From Anaeramoeba flamelloides (lineage: Eukaryota > Metamonada > Anaeramoebidae): a stretch of 64,000 nt of DNA. The translations under genes and the position numbers were made by a program. Below are positions 1-12,072 of this stretch, one piece after another. Positions within the stretch are counted from its first letter, which is position 1, and every line of letters begins with the position of its first letter. The stretch is from positions 15,710,501 through 15,774,500 of the forward strand of contig JANTQA010000012.1 of NCBI GenBank assembly GCA_027625915.1, written 5' to 3'. The notes under the pieces are model-generated. The model ran no database searches and was not told the origin of the DNA. It saw only the letters and a program-made list of their open reading frames with translations.

Positions 1-657
1 TATGAATCTTTTTCATTTCAATAATTTTTTAATTCATTTTTATTGTTTAATTTAGATTTGAAAATATAAGGTTTACGTTCCTTGAAATGGGGAATAGGGA
101 TATTTGTTTATCTTGTAATTCAGGGCCCCTTGATTTGTTTAAAAACAACAAAATATCAAAGTTCCAAAAAATATTTTAATTATAAAAACAGGAAGTAATG
201 TATCTTAAAAATTATCTAAAAAAGATTTGGTGATCAAAAATTAAGGATACTTTACCTTTCTATAATCTATTCAAAAATAACTGTATTTTTTTTTGTTTTG
301 TTTATCATTTTACAGAAAAAAGAAGTTGGCCTACAAGTTTTTAAATTTTCAAAGAACATTTAAAAAATGGTGTTAAAAAAATTTTTTTGAACAAATCAAA
401 ACCAAAAAAAGATAAAAAAAAATGATTTCAAATAATTTAATTTTGGTTTCTATTTGTAAAATGTTTTATCGGGTGTTGTGGTATATTATTTAGTTCTTTA
501 TGAATAGATCTTAATTTTCAGTTTGAAACACTTACTATTTCTTTCTTTTTTAAAACCAATACTCAGGTAATATTTTATATTTCTATTTTTCTTTTTACTT
601 CTTTATTACAGTTTTATATCTTGTTTTTTTAATTTTATTTTGTTTAAAAGTCAGTAC

Positions 658-695
<38 letters not shown>

Positions 696-1973
696 AGAAC
701 CCCTAATATACGAATTACATCGGAAAGAAAAACTTTAATTTGAAATGTTATCAAAAGATTATAAGATATAGAATTTATAAAAAAATATCTAAGATAGAAA
801 ATTTATAATTAAAATTTTTCTAGTTACATACAGTAAAAAAATAACTTGAAAAAAATTCTTGTTTATTGTGATTTTATTATTTTTCCAATAGAAATTTTGT
901 CAATAATATTTTTTTTTTTTTTTTTTGAAAAGTTTGTCTGAACATTAAAAACCTCTTATTTTGAATTATTTAAACCCATGAAATTGTACTAGAAATTTTT
1001 GAGTGCACTTTGCACCCCAATATGCCTAAAATACTTTATTAAATAATGTATTCGTAATAAAATATATATTAATATCACCTAGAAAAATTATTTTATATGC
1101 TGATTTCCATTCAATGGGGATTTATATATTTGATTCTAAATAATTTAAAAATAAAAAAAAATATGAATTAAAATTTGAAAAAAAAATAATATTTTTTTTC
1201 TATGTTGTATTTGGAAATTTTTTGAACAAGAATTTTTTTAAATAAAAAATGATTTGGCCAATAGTTCGATTCTGATTAATATTTGATTTTTTTTTTAATT
1301 TTACTATTTTTTAATTTTTGACTTTTTAAATTCTAGATATAAAATAAACAATATTATTGAATTGGAGACCATATATCAGAACTTTTTTTCAAGATCTGGA
1401 TTAATTTAGAAATGAAAAATTCAAATTTCACAAAGATATTATTCAAATTTTTACCAATAACAAAATGTAATAAAATTTTTTTTGGTTTCGGGGATTATTC
1501 TATTATCTTTAAATAATATTTAAAAGTTATTTTTTATTATTATTTTTTTAAATTTAGGTTTAGATAATTCATCGATTAAAAGGTTTATATTTTTTAATTC
1601 CAATATAATAAATGGAATTGTTTTCTAATTTTTTATTGTTTTTTTGAAGTAATTTCTATTTCTTAAATAACAGTTTTATAAAATCATTGATATTAAACTT
1701 TTAATTTTGGCCTGACTAAATAAATTTCATGTTAGTGTTGATTCAATATTTATTGAAATTTTTTCAGTAATTTATTTTTATATTTTTTTTTATCTTAATA
1801 TTTACAATGTTGATGGTTTATTATTATTAATTAACCAATGTTTTGAATTTTGAATTACTCAAACTGTGATAAAATTTCTGATTTAAAAAATTTTAATAAA
1901 TATAAAAATCTTTAAAAAAAATGAAAAAAGGATAATTATTATTATTTTTTCAAAAAAAAAAAAACACATAATA
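1..1973. other. gene-free AT-rich DNA
   Basis: No reading frame with coding character was seen on either strand. The stretch holds A and T runs and a pure (TA)n tract at 660-690. No RNA gene or protein motif was recognised. Confidence 0.6.
660..690. repeat. (TA)n microsatellite
   Basis: About 31 bp of uninterrupted alternating T and A. Similar tracts occur at roughly 2404-2441, 3342-3363, 9028-9048, 18561-18582 and 62378-62401. They may be replication-slippage products or sites where TA-targeting elements inserted. Confidence 0.95.
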
Positions 1974-2169
1974 TAGTCAGTTCCACTTTTAAGAAACAAA
2001 CTTTCTAAGAAATTTAAATCACATGACAATTTTGCAGGCGCAAAAAAATCTCATATTCTAGTAAAATAAATTGTAAAATAAAAAATTCCAAATTTTGTGC
2101 CTTAATTTGAGATTTTTTTTGTGTCTTAAATTTCCTTGAAATTTTGTGTCTTAAAAGTGGAACAGGTTG
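1974..2169. mobile_element. 198-bp hairpin MITE family, copy 1
   Basis: An imperfect palindrome of about 196 bp. Its left end resembles CAGTCAGTTCCACTTTTAAG and its right end is the reverse complement. The internal arms carry the family blocks built around AAATCTCA and TTCTAGTAAAATAA. The ends are flanked by TA. There is no coding capacity. The TA flanks and CAGT-type end suggest a non-autonomous Tc1/mariner relative. This copy is more diverged than copies 5 and 6. Confidence 0.75.
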
Positions 2170-2400
2170 TAAAATAACTACTTCATCTTTGAAATATTTC
2201 AACTTTTTATTCTAATTCAGATATGCGTTAAAGATGAATAAGAAAATGAATATATTCGTTTATCAATATCATTTTAAATCTTCTATTTCAAATTTGATAA
2301 AATTCGGGCTATTATGGGGCGTTAAGGGGTATATAAATAAACCTCAAAAAATAAATAATTGGTTATATTAAATCTATAAATTTTGTTCTATTTAATCATG

Positions 2401-2443
<43 letters not shown>

Positions 2444-3553
2444 CTCCATCGAAAAATGTGGGGCAAAAAAATATCCATCAATATAAGAATAAATTCTTTA
2501 TTCAGTTATTAAACTCAAAACTTTAGACAAAAAAAAAAAAAAACAAAGCCATTAATAATAATAAAACTCTTGATTAAAATTTGTGTTTATTGATCAAAGT
2601 TCGAAGAATAAAAAATAAAAATAAAAAAAAAATTGCCCCTAATTTTTGGAAAAATATCCAAAATTAGTAATGTCTATTTAACAATCTTTATTTCGATCTT
2701 TTTTTAAATTTTTTTTTTTTGATAATGTGTAAAATTATACTTCAATATATTTTTGATTTGATCTTTAGATTTTTTGTTTTTCATTTAATCATTAACTTTT
2801 TGTTTTTCCCAGTAACTTTTTTTGTTTTTTTTTTTTTTTTTTTTCTTTTTTAAAACATTTAAAAAAAGCAAACTGAATAAAAAAAAAAAAAACCTTTTTC
2901 TTTTTTCTTTTTTTTTTTGTTTATCTCACCGTTTAATTGAAGTGTACAACTATTCTGAGCAATTTTTCCACCAAATTCCATCTAAGTCAACTCAATTGTT
3001 TAGAATCAAAGGAATTTTTGGTTGATTTCTTATCACATCTCTTCTGAACTTTTTTAAATTTTGGACAATAATAATAACAAAGTAAAAATGAAAAAAATGA
3101 AGAATTCGAAAAAATAATGAAATGAGAAATTTGACTCTATTATTTTTTCAAAATTAAAAATTTTGCAAAATAATTTTAATTCAAAAAAAAATATTTAGAA
3201 TCCATTAATAAAACTTCAAAATACAAGAAATTAAGTATGATATGTTAAAAAACATATTATTGTTGTACATTTTGTATAATTGAATTAATATTTAGAAATA
3301 ATTATTGAAATAAAAAATGCCCTATATTATTGGAAATAGCTTATATATATATATATATATATAAAAACTAAATTTCGAAATCGTTGGCACATTAAAAATC
3401 AAAATTTGAAAAAGAATTTTTTTTATAAATTGAAGTTATCCATTATAATAAAAAAATTACTATTTCAATATTCAATTCTGTTCACTAGTTATGTTTGTTA
3501 TTCATATAAAATACAATATAAAAATCGGGTCATTTATTCTGAAATTTAGTTTA
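2170..3553. other. gene-free AT-rich DNA
   Basis: Contains (TA)n tracts at about 2404-2441 and 3342-3363 and long poly-T/poly-A runs near 2820-2890. An open frame around 2822-3025 is only poly-Phe/Lys low complexity and is not treated as a gene. Confidence 0.6.
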
Positions 3554-3750
3554 AAGTCTGTTTCACTTTTAAGGCACAAACTATCAACAAAATTTAATGC
3601 ACAAAAAAAATCTCAAATTAAAGTACAAAATTCAAATTCTAGTAAAAATAAATTGTAAAAAAAAAAATTCCAAATTTTGTACCTTAATTTGAGATTTTTT
3701 TGTGCATTAAATTTTGTTGAAAGTTTGTGTCTTAAAAGTGAAACTGGCTG
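3554..3750. mobile_element. 198-bp hairpin MITE family, copy 2
   Basis: The same palindromic element as at 1974-2169. The left arm runs from about GTCTGTTTCACTTTTAAGG and the right arm ends AAACTGGCTG before TA. The arms pair across most of their length around a short A/T-rich centre. It has no ORF. Confidence 0.8.
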
Positions 3751-4953
3751 TATATAAGAGAGAGGGGGGGGTATGTTAAATGATACTTAAAATGGTTATT
3801 TTTCCCTTTTTTTAGGGAAAATATTTTGAGATTATAGTTGATCTTAGTCAGATTTTTTTTTACTAAAAATCATCAATAATTGATAAATTTTGGGTTAAAT
3901 GATTTCTTTGGGGTAGTGTTGTCAATTTGAATTATTCACGTTTTCGCAATAATTTAGTATGTATTTATTTAAAAAATGGATGGATAAGTACAATCTTTAA
4001 ATTAAACTATTTTTCCACCAAGGTTGCCAAACCAAAAATAAAAAAAAAAAAATAACTGTTTTTTTATTAAGAATTGGCCAACACCTGATTGTTAGTAATA
4101 AGATAAATGATAAACTTTGGATTAGAGTTGATAATCATTAACAATGAACTATACTTAAAATTTTCAAAAAAAAAAAAAATAATAAATGTTTAAAAATTTT
4201 ATAGTTGTCCTTTCATAGGAATGTCTCATCCAGAATTTTTAAAATTCTATAGTGGATTAAAATTGTTGATAATTTGATTTTTTAATAATAATTTTATGAA
4301 TTTTAAAATAAGATATAAAGACTAGCCATTCTAGTGTTAATTTGGGGTTTGAAAGTTGTTTTTTTATTAAATTGTATAAGTAAAAAATTAAAATGATTGA
4401 GACAAAAAAAAAAGGGAAAAAGAAGAAAAAAATTTGAAAAGGTAAAACAAAAATTTAAAAGAAATTAGAAAAAATCTTCCTTAACTTGAAATTGTATATT
4501 TTTTCTGGTAAGAATGTTGGATCTAATCATACAAGACAAGTTCCTGTACTATTATAAACTCGGTCAACATTTTTGAAAAATAATTTATATATAAGATTTT
4601 TTCATTAGGCATGTGGGGTAATTTCTTTTTACAGTAATTATGTTTTTTTTTTTTTTAATATGAAAGAAAGGGAGTTAAATCAAGGATTTTACTTTGTTCT
4701 TTTTATTGTAAAAAAAAAAATCATAATGTTAACTTTACCAGAATTTAAATGGATTGGGTAAAATATATGGTTTTCCCCAATTCTTTTAAATCATCGAAAG
4801 GTTGCCATATGACAACACTTCCCTAATTTCTGGATTTTTGTTTAGAAATTTCAATAAAGAATCATAATTTTCTTTTTTCTTCAACATGATAAGATAAATA
4901 ATAATTCTTTGTATCGAATAATATCAAAGATTTTTAATTCATTATAATTTATA
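3751..4953. other. gene-free AT-rich DNA
   Basis: A G-run follows the preceding MITE near 3765. The rest is A/T-rich with no supported frame on either strand. Confidence 0.55.
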
Positions 4954-4958
4954 ATGGG

Positions 4959-5207
4959 TTGAACAATTATCAAAAAAAAATATTATTTTACCCAGATGAT
5001 CGAATATTATTGTTGATTGGTTTTAGAGCATTAATCTGGAATTTAAGAATAAATAGAAATTTAATAAAAATTTTAGAATATAGAAATGGAATGTTTGAAG
5101 ATAAATTAATATTCAAAAATGATGAAATTAAAAAATTATTCCTACTTTTTGATATTCATTTCTTTCTGCTTATTCTAAAAATTAAAATAGTTTTAATATT
5201 GAGGTAA
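4959..5207 (+). pseudogene. possible WD40-repeat gene remnant
   Basis: An isolated open frame of about 82 codons with no ATG in a sensible place (it opens on TTG just after an in-frame stop). The stretch reading YPDDRILLLIGFRALIWNL has the spacing of one WD40 blade, with a Pro-Asp-Asp turn, a small hydrophobic strand and a terminal Ile-Trp-Asn-Leu. No neighbouring blades were found. It may be a decayed exon, an exon of a gene whose other parts I could not find, or chance. Confidence 0.25.
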
Positions 5208-6739
5208 TTGTTGAATCTTCCTCGCAGTAAAGGAATTTCTAAAGGAAAAATTTTCAAAAAAACTTAACGAAAATATTTTTTGATATCTATTTTCAAATTT
5301 AAGTGTTTGTAATCTATTACCGAACGAAACCTGAAAATTCGTTAACATAAATTTCAAAAACAATTATTTTTTTAATAAAATATGTACTGAAATCATAATT
5401 TATCTGGTAAAAGCTTTAACAGTGAACAAAGAACAGTTTTTGAATTTATAAATGGGGACACTTTTGAGAAAAGAGGAAAAAAATCTTGGAAAGTGAGAAA
5501 GAAGAATAAAAAATATTTTTATTTTGTTTGAGATCTGTTTATTTAAAAAAAAAGATTTCCCTTTTATCTAAAAGTGTATATCTTTCTATTCTTTGTAACA
5601 ATTTTCTCTTGAAAAACTCTTTTGTATTTTCGGTGATCAAAAATGACACACTTCGAGCCACAAACAATTTTGATAGGAATAATCTCTTAGAAAAATAACA
5701 ATCTTCATTGAGAAAAACAACTTCAACAATTCTTTGATCTGTTAACAAAACTCAGAATATTTTCTGTAAAGCATACACTGGGTATTATTCCTTCCTGAGA
5801 GAATGTTCGTTGAAGGCAAATTGTATCAGAATTTTTTTTTTCTTGAAAAAAAGTAAAAAACATTTTTTTCAACAAGCGCGTGAAAGATTTATGAAATCCA
5901 GTGAAAGATTCGTTGACTCTATTCAAGTTTCCTTAAACAATACTCATTATTTCTTGTTGAAAACATCTTCCAAATAATATCAAAATTGGAGAGGAATTAG
6001 ATTACACCTAAACAAATGTCAAAAGAAAAATATTAGTGTTCACTCTCCAATTTCTATTTCACATTCAACTTTAAATAAACTGAGTGTTCGAAAATTGAAT
6101 TAATAGTCAACCAATCATCTTAACTAAAAATAATAAGTTTTTGAAGAAATTATTTTCCAAGAAATTTTTTTTTAATACCTAAGCAATAAATAATTTTCTG
6201 TTTTGCTTCTTGTTCGAGATGGAAAATTCGTTAAAAGTTAGTTTTTTGGAAAAATTTCAGAAAAGGAAAAAATTGAAGGGTTACATAAAAAGACAAAAAT
6301 AGTAGAAAGAAAAATGGTACTTTTCAAATTGATTTCAACTTGAACGATTCTCAAAATCAATCTTTTTGACTGCTTTTGACTTTTCACAAAAAGATTTTTC
6401 TTAATAGCTCTCTTTTATCAAAAGAAAATTTACATGAATGAAAATAATGGAACAGTAATCAATTTTAGATGAACTTTATAGATCACATGATTATTTAAAA
6501 TCTAATTTCTTTATTTTTTAAAAAAATTAGAACAGCTATTTTACTGATTTCGTTGAAGACATCAACCAACACTCTCACAAAAAAAAAAATAAGATGATGT
6601 AGCATTTCATTTTTTTTTTCTTTTTCTTGATTATTGTTGATAGCTTTTGAAATTTTTTTGTTATCTTTTTTTAACAATTCTTATTTTTCCACTTTTTTTT
6701 CATCTTTTTAAAAATAAAAACACCCAACAGTTGATTTAA
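5208..6739. other. intergenic region upstream of PIGW
   Basis: Mostly non-coding. Two overlapping open frames on the minus strand (about 5539-5748 and 5723-5926) are richer in Arg, Glu and Cys than random frames here and could be a decayed or spliced minus-strand gene, but they match no family I recognise. The last 100 bases before the PIGW ATG are T-rich, then A-rich. No clear TATA box is visible. Confidence 0.4.
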
Positions 6740-8743
6740 ATGTCTACGTTTAAAGGAGACGATTACAAAAGAGTCAAAGAAAAATTCATTTCAGGTAATC
6801 TTGGCACAGGCCCAATCGAGCCAACATTAGTAACACTCATCCCAATTACAGGATTTTTGGTTACGAAAGCAATTTTGAATTCTTTATCGGCAAAAGGGAT
6901 CAAGATCAAAAAGCAGCACATTGGGATTTATGAGTTCATCTTGATCGTATTCCCCATGGTCTTGGGTATGTGTGTGCCCTCGTTAGTTTGGCATATTTTT
7001 GGGTTCAATTTGCTAGTGTGCCTTCTTTTGCATTTCACTGTGACACCAATTTTCCAAAGGTTTAATTTGAAATCTGTGAACCCTCTGAGGCCCACCATCA
7101 TCAGGAAGTCAAGAGTGGCGTTGTTGTTCTTGACAGCGATTGCGATCATGGCCGTCAATTTCAAATGCTTCCCAAGAAAGTTTTCAAAAACGGAATATTA
7201 TGGATTTGCATTGATGGACTTTGGTGTTGGAGAATTTATTATTGTCAACGGGCTCGTATGTGGACCTGTAAGGTCGTTTGCGCAATGGGCAAGAGAAAAA
7301 GACGAAGAAAAAAACAAAAAACAAAAAAAGGAAGAAAAGTCCAAAAGCAATTTATTATCGGCCCCCAAATCCGATTACAGCATTTTCCAATACTTCTTCC
7401 AATCACTGATCGATCCGTTTTTAGATTTCAAAAACAACTTTGTTAAGGTTACTCAAGGCGTTAATCCTTTTGATTATTTACCAAAAAGAAATCGAAACAA
7501 AAAACCAAATACCGAAAAAACTGAAAGTAACGAAAAAAAAGTCAACGAAAATGGAAATAATAACGAGAACGGGAACAACAATAATACTGGTGCTGACGTT
7601 GATGATTTAGAATTAAAAATAGGAGAAATTGAAAAAGACTCGAGATTAATTCAGGAATCCGAAATGAAAATCAACAAGAAACAGGAAAAAAAAAACAAAC
7701 ACAATTTACTTGACGAAATTGATAACGAGACTCAAACAGAATTTGAACACTCAACAGCCCAGATTCCAAAAAAAAAACAAGCCAAATTTGCAAGTAATAA
7801 CGAACACCAAACACTTGGAAACAAGAATTCGTCAAACCAGAGACCAACGAAAACACTCAAAAAGACCACAATTTTCTCAATCTTTTTGCCCTTTATTCGT
7901 ATCTTCATCAAGGGATGCTTGTATTCATACCCTTTGGTCATTGTTGGCTTGTGTCGATTTTTAACTTTAATATTGACGAATTACCAAAGACACTTCAGCG
8001 AATATGGCGTCCATTGGAACTTTTTTTACACACTGGCCTCGATCACCTTTTTAAGCACGGTTCTTTTCAACTTCATCCAACCCAAATACGCCGCGTTCTA
8101 TGGCGTAATTATCATGATCGGGCACCAAATCGCATTAAAAAACGGAATGAGGGATTTCTTGCAGTTCGCCCAAAGGACTAATTTCTTTACCAAAAACAAA
8201 GAGGGGTTTGCCTCATTGCCAGGGTTCTTTGCATTGTTCTTGGTTGCCTGCACCATTGGCTACTATATTTTCAAGCAGGGAAAATCCAAAAAAAATTGGT
8301 TAAAATTGTACAAGGCATTCATCGCGATCGACGTCATCCTCTGGATTTGCTATTACTTCTCCAACAAATTCGTCGAGCCCGTGTCCAGAAGATCCGTAAA
8401 CCTGAGCTACGGCTTTTGCGTTATCGCACATTTCCTTCTCCAAATGATCGGCTTTATGACAATAGACTGCTTTACAGTGCCATACCACGAAGAAATTGCA
8501 CCCATTTACATGAAAAACCTCCCCTTAAACGAAAGAAGCACATCAATTACAGTTGGCTTGAATTTTAACCAATTGTGGCTCTTCATCTTTGCTAATATTT
8601 GTGTCGGTATCACTAATTGTACATTCCAAACAGTCTATTTAAGTAAATTTACTGGATTTATCTACGTTATGCTCTACATGGCTACCTTTTCGATTGGCGG
8701 CTTAATTTATTATATCAAAGGACTAAGATTCAAATTTTGGTAA
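6740..8743 (+). CDS. PIGW: GPI inositol acyltransferase (PIGW/GWT1 family)
   Basis: A single-exon gene of 667 residues. PIGW/Gwt1 acylates the inositol ring of GlcN-PI in the ER membrane, an early step of GPI-anchor synthesis. Family features seen: an N-terminal ISGNLGTGPIEP stretch, a KTEYYGFALMDFGVGEF block near residues 149-168 (the family's Y/G-rich MDxGVG signature), and a C-terminal NFNQLWLFIFANICVGITN block near residues 611-629. About a dozen hydrophobic segments fit a polytopic ER protein. Human and yeast proteins are about 500 residues. The excess here is a charged Lys/Asn/Glu insert at roughly residues 178-375, between membrane segments and probably cytosolic. The ATG is the first in frame after stops. 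Assignment is by motif recognition and is strong. Confidence 0.92.
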   Translation: MSTFKGDDYKRVKEKFISGNLGTGPIEPTLVTLIPITGFLVTKAILNSLSAKGIKIKKQHIGIYEFILIVFPMVLGMCVPSLVWHIFGFNLLVCLLLHFTVTPIFQRFNLKSVNPLRPTIIRKSRVALLFLTAIAIMAVNFKCFPRKFSKTEYYGFALMDFGVGEFIIVNGLVCGPVRSFAQWAREKDEEKNKKQKKEEKSKSNLLSAPKSDYSIFQYFFQSLIDPFLDFKNNFVKVTQGVNPFDYLPKRNRNKKPNTEKTESNEKKVNENGNNNENGNNNNTGADVDDLELKIGEIEKDSRLIQESEMKINKKQEKKNKHNLLDEIDNETQTEFEHSTAQIPKKKQAKFASNNEHQTLGNKNSSNQRPTKTLKKTTIFSIFLPFIRIFIKGCLYSYPLVIVGLCRFLTLILTNYQRHFSEYGVHWNFFYTLASITFLSTVLFNFIQPKYAAFYGVIIMIGHQIALKNGMRDFLQFAQRTNFFTKNKEGFASLPGFFALFLVACTIGYYIFKQGKSKKNWLKLYKAFIAIDVILWICYYFSNKFVEPVSRRSVNLSYGFCVIAHFLLQMIGFMTIDCFTVPYHEEIAPIYMKNLPLNERSTSITVGLNFNQLWLFIFANICVGITNCTFQTVYLSKFTGFIYVMLYMATFSIGGLIYYIKGLRFKFW

Positions 8744-10815
8744 TCCTCGTATTTACCTCAAAGATAATATATTGTTATAATTAAATGATTGGTTTTTTGT
8801 TTTTTTTCTTTTTTTTTTCCATTTTAAATTGATTGGAAAGAAAGAATTAATTAATTAATTACTTTGTCATAACACAGATTTCTCCAACAAATTCCAAAAA
8901 ATATATATGTTATTTATTAGAATTTACAAATAACTTAATTTTTTAAATATGTGCTTTGCAGAAAAAGTAAAAGGAATGAACTGTTGGGATCTAATCATAA
9001 CATTATATTTATCTTTACTGATCAATACATATATATATATATATATATCTATTTATTTTATTTCCCTTCTATTTTTTTTATGCAAAAACAATAATCTTTT
9101 TTTATTTGATAAATAGAAATATATTTTTTATCCGATAATTTTATAATACTATAAAAGTTATTATTAGGATATAAATCACTAAATAATTAAAGTTAGTGAT
9201 TCTGACAAACAGGAGATCCTATCTTTTGATATTTTCTCTCTTACTTTTAAATAAATAAATAATTAGATTAATATTTTTTATTTGGTTTATAATTAGCAAG
9301 AATTTGTTAAATTAATATTTTTTTCAACAGGATTTTGTAGTAAACTATTATTAATTTATTTAAAATTATTTTTTTTTTTTTTTTTGTTTAACTTTAGTCG
9401 ATCAGTTAAGAAAAAAAAAAAAGAGATTTTTTCTTCTTATTGACTTTTTTTTTTTAGTTTTATGTTCCAATTTTTTTTATTTTTATTTGACTTACATTAA
9501 AGCAGAAGAAATAAAAAAACATTATATGAGATTTTTGATAAAAAAAAAAAATAATTAATTTATTACTGGAAAAAATTGAATTTAAAAAGAATTTTGATAA
9601 TTTTGAATTTAAATAATAGGATTTATCAACTTTTATTTTTTTCATTTTTTTTTGTGAATTGTTGTATTGACATTTTAACCAAAAAATATATTTTGAGATG
9701 TTTTGAATAGCTTTTATAAATATGTTACCAAACTAAAAGATATTTCAAAATTTCTATAATTTATCGATTTAAAGCCATATTTTCAAATGATTAAAATCAA
9801 ATGATAAATCCGAAGATTTTTTCTGATGAAATTTCCAAGGGAAATTCTACCAAAAAAAATTAACATATTATTTTTTTTTGGTGAAAACCCCTTACTACAA
9901 TTATTCTTTATTTTTTTGTAAAACAGGTTTAATTTATTTTTATAGATAATTTATTAATTTAAATCACTCTCATTATCTTTTTGATAAGATAAAAGAATAA
10001 TAAAAAATTGAAAATGACAAATAACCACAATTAAGTAAAGATATAATAAACTAGAGTTTCAGATAAAGTGATAGTTCATTTGTTTTTGGATTTTATGGTC
10101 GCCACATTGAATTTAGATGTGCAAACACCAATGATAATATAATTTTTTTGAATAACAACTAAATGAAAACAAAATTCAACTGTAAAAAAAAGTTAATAAA
10201 GTTTTTTTTTTATCTGAAAGATTAAAAAGCTTGCCTTTCTTTTCCAATATATCAACATTTGATGGTTATGATTTTATATATCAATACATTTATTAATATT
10301 TTATTTTACAATGAATTTAGTAAAAAAATGATTTGTTTACTAAAATAACATAGCAAATAAATGAAATTATTAAGAATTCACATATTAGGAACAATGAAAA
10401 TCCCAAACAGATTTAAGAGAAATTCAAGAAGAATTAAAGATAATAACATTAAAATTCAAAGTCATATGAAATATTTTAAATTATTATTTTGGAAATATTA
10501 TATCTTATAGATTGTATGATTTTGGAAACTATAAAAACTTAAAGTAATAATAATTATTTTGAAAGAACACTTAAATTAATTGGTTGATAAAAAGGAATCT
10601 TTGGAATCTATTTTTTTTAATGATAACATAAATTCCATAAAATAATAATTTGAGGAAAAAAATATTTTTTTCAAAAAATCTTCAAAGTATAAATTGAATA
10701 GGGAAAAGATAGAAATAGTTTTAATGATGGTTATTTTGAAATAAAAAAATTAATTTACATCAAATCAGAATTGTTTTACTATTACTGGTGTCCCATTTTG
10801 CACTTTTACATTTCA

Positions 10816-10818
<3 letters not shown>
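8744..10818. other. gene-free AT-rich DNA
   Basis: Contains a (TA)n tract at 9028-9048 and many homopolymer runs. The open frame at about 9460-9645 on the minus strand is low-complexity Phe/Lys/Ile and is not supported as a gene. No other feature was seen. Confidence 0.6.

Positions 10819-10868
<50 letters not shown>
10819..10868. repeat. (TA)n microsatellite, longest in the window
   Basis: Fifty bases of perfect alternating A and T. It can extrude as a cruciform and is likely to be length-polymorphic. Confidence 0.97.
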
Positions 10869-10871
<3 letters not shown>

Positions 10872-11480
10872 ATGTATTACAATTTTTTGTTTTAAAACCA
10901 TGAAAAATTTAAATTGGGCGTTTGTTCAATTATTTTAAATGTTTTTTCATTTCTTTTGTTATTAAAGTTTTTTTTTTTTTTGAAAAAGTCCTCTATTTCA
11001 AGTGTAATCATACTTTACGTACCTGGGATGTGAAAAAAGGCAAACAAAAAATCTTACAAACAACGAAAAAAAAAAAAACAATTATAGACAGGTAGGACAC
11101 AATAATCTTAAAAGTATTGTAAAATAATGGATATTAACAATTTCTCCTTTTAAGAGGGGTTTTTTTTTATTTAAAACGATCAAAATAGTTTGATTTACTA
11201 TTTTGAAAAAACCAGGACAACACAGTGTGGGTGTCCGGTTTAATACCCATGAAAATTATAAACTCTTTAAACACTGGGAAAAAGAAATATTTTTGTTTTT
11301 TTAAAATTACTAGTTGGGGAAGAAAAGTAGTCAAAATTTGACTTTTTTACCAATTCCCAATTAGATTAGCTGTCCTAATTATTTTGTGTTTTGATTACAT
11401 CTATATTTCAGAGGAACGAAAATTTACTCATCGCTCATGTGAGCGTAAACACCTTTAATGACATCAAAGAAATCGTCATA

Positions 11481-11484
<4 letters not shown>
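10869..11484. other. intergenic, with a weak palindrome and a short mixed-composition patch
   Basis: At about 11218-11242 there is a near-palindrome built on GGACAACAC/GTGGGTGTCC, and the flanks near 11090 and 11380 share a TAGGACA motif in opposite orientation, suggesting a decayed foldback element. At 11428-11484 the base composition rises and open frames run on both strands (see findings). Confidence 0.35.

Positions 11485-11514
<30 letters not shown>
11485..11514. repeat. (TA)n microsatellite
   Basis: About 30 bases of alternating T and A directly following a higher-GC patch. Confidence 0.95.
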
Positions 11515-11520
<6 letters not shown>

Positions 11521-11599
11521 TTTTTGAAGTAATTGATTGTTATTGAAAAAAAAATAATTGATCATTTATCTTCACATAAGTTTAAAAAATAAAGTGTTA

Positions 11600-12050
11600 A
11601 TTTCCAAAATATTAGATTAATAAATGATTGAAAAAGACTAATGATCTTTATAAAGTCAATTACAAGTTATTTTTAGAAATTTAATGCAACTTTCCATATT
11701 GGTCTTTGTGATAAATTAATAAAAATCCTAAATTTGGATTTACCATTTGGGAAAAAATACCAATTGATTTTTAATTGGTAACTTTTCTAAAAACGAAAAG
11801 TAAAATCAAAATTAATTCAAAAGAAGAAATAAATTAACATTTTTGTAGAATCCATTATATTATTTTTACTCAAATCAACAAAAGTAATTTAATTATGATT
11901 TATTATCAGAAATCTGTTGAGAGTTATCGAGATCCCAAAAATAGTCAAATTTTTTTAATAAATTTTTAATGATTGATCAACCAAAGAAAAACCCTCAACT
12001 AAAAGAAATTATTATAAAACCGTTGTTGTGTTAAATCTCCATTTTTTATT
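11600..12050. repeat. diverged repeat related to the Myb-intron foldback at 21.9-22.3 kb
   Basis: This stretch shares blocks with both arms of the 21.86-22.33 kb palindrome, for example ACGAAAAGTAAAATCAA and AATCCATTATATTATTTT, in matching order. It is probably another copy of the same foldback family. Boundaries are approximate and no coding capacity is seen. Confidence 0.5.
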
Positions 12051-12072
12051 TGGTTTCTTATTTTTTCTTTTA

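Noticed and set aside
2822-3025. Plus-strand frame of 67 codons
   Set aside because: Half of it is poly-Phe and Lys from T and A runs; no ATG context or domain.
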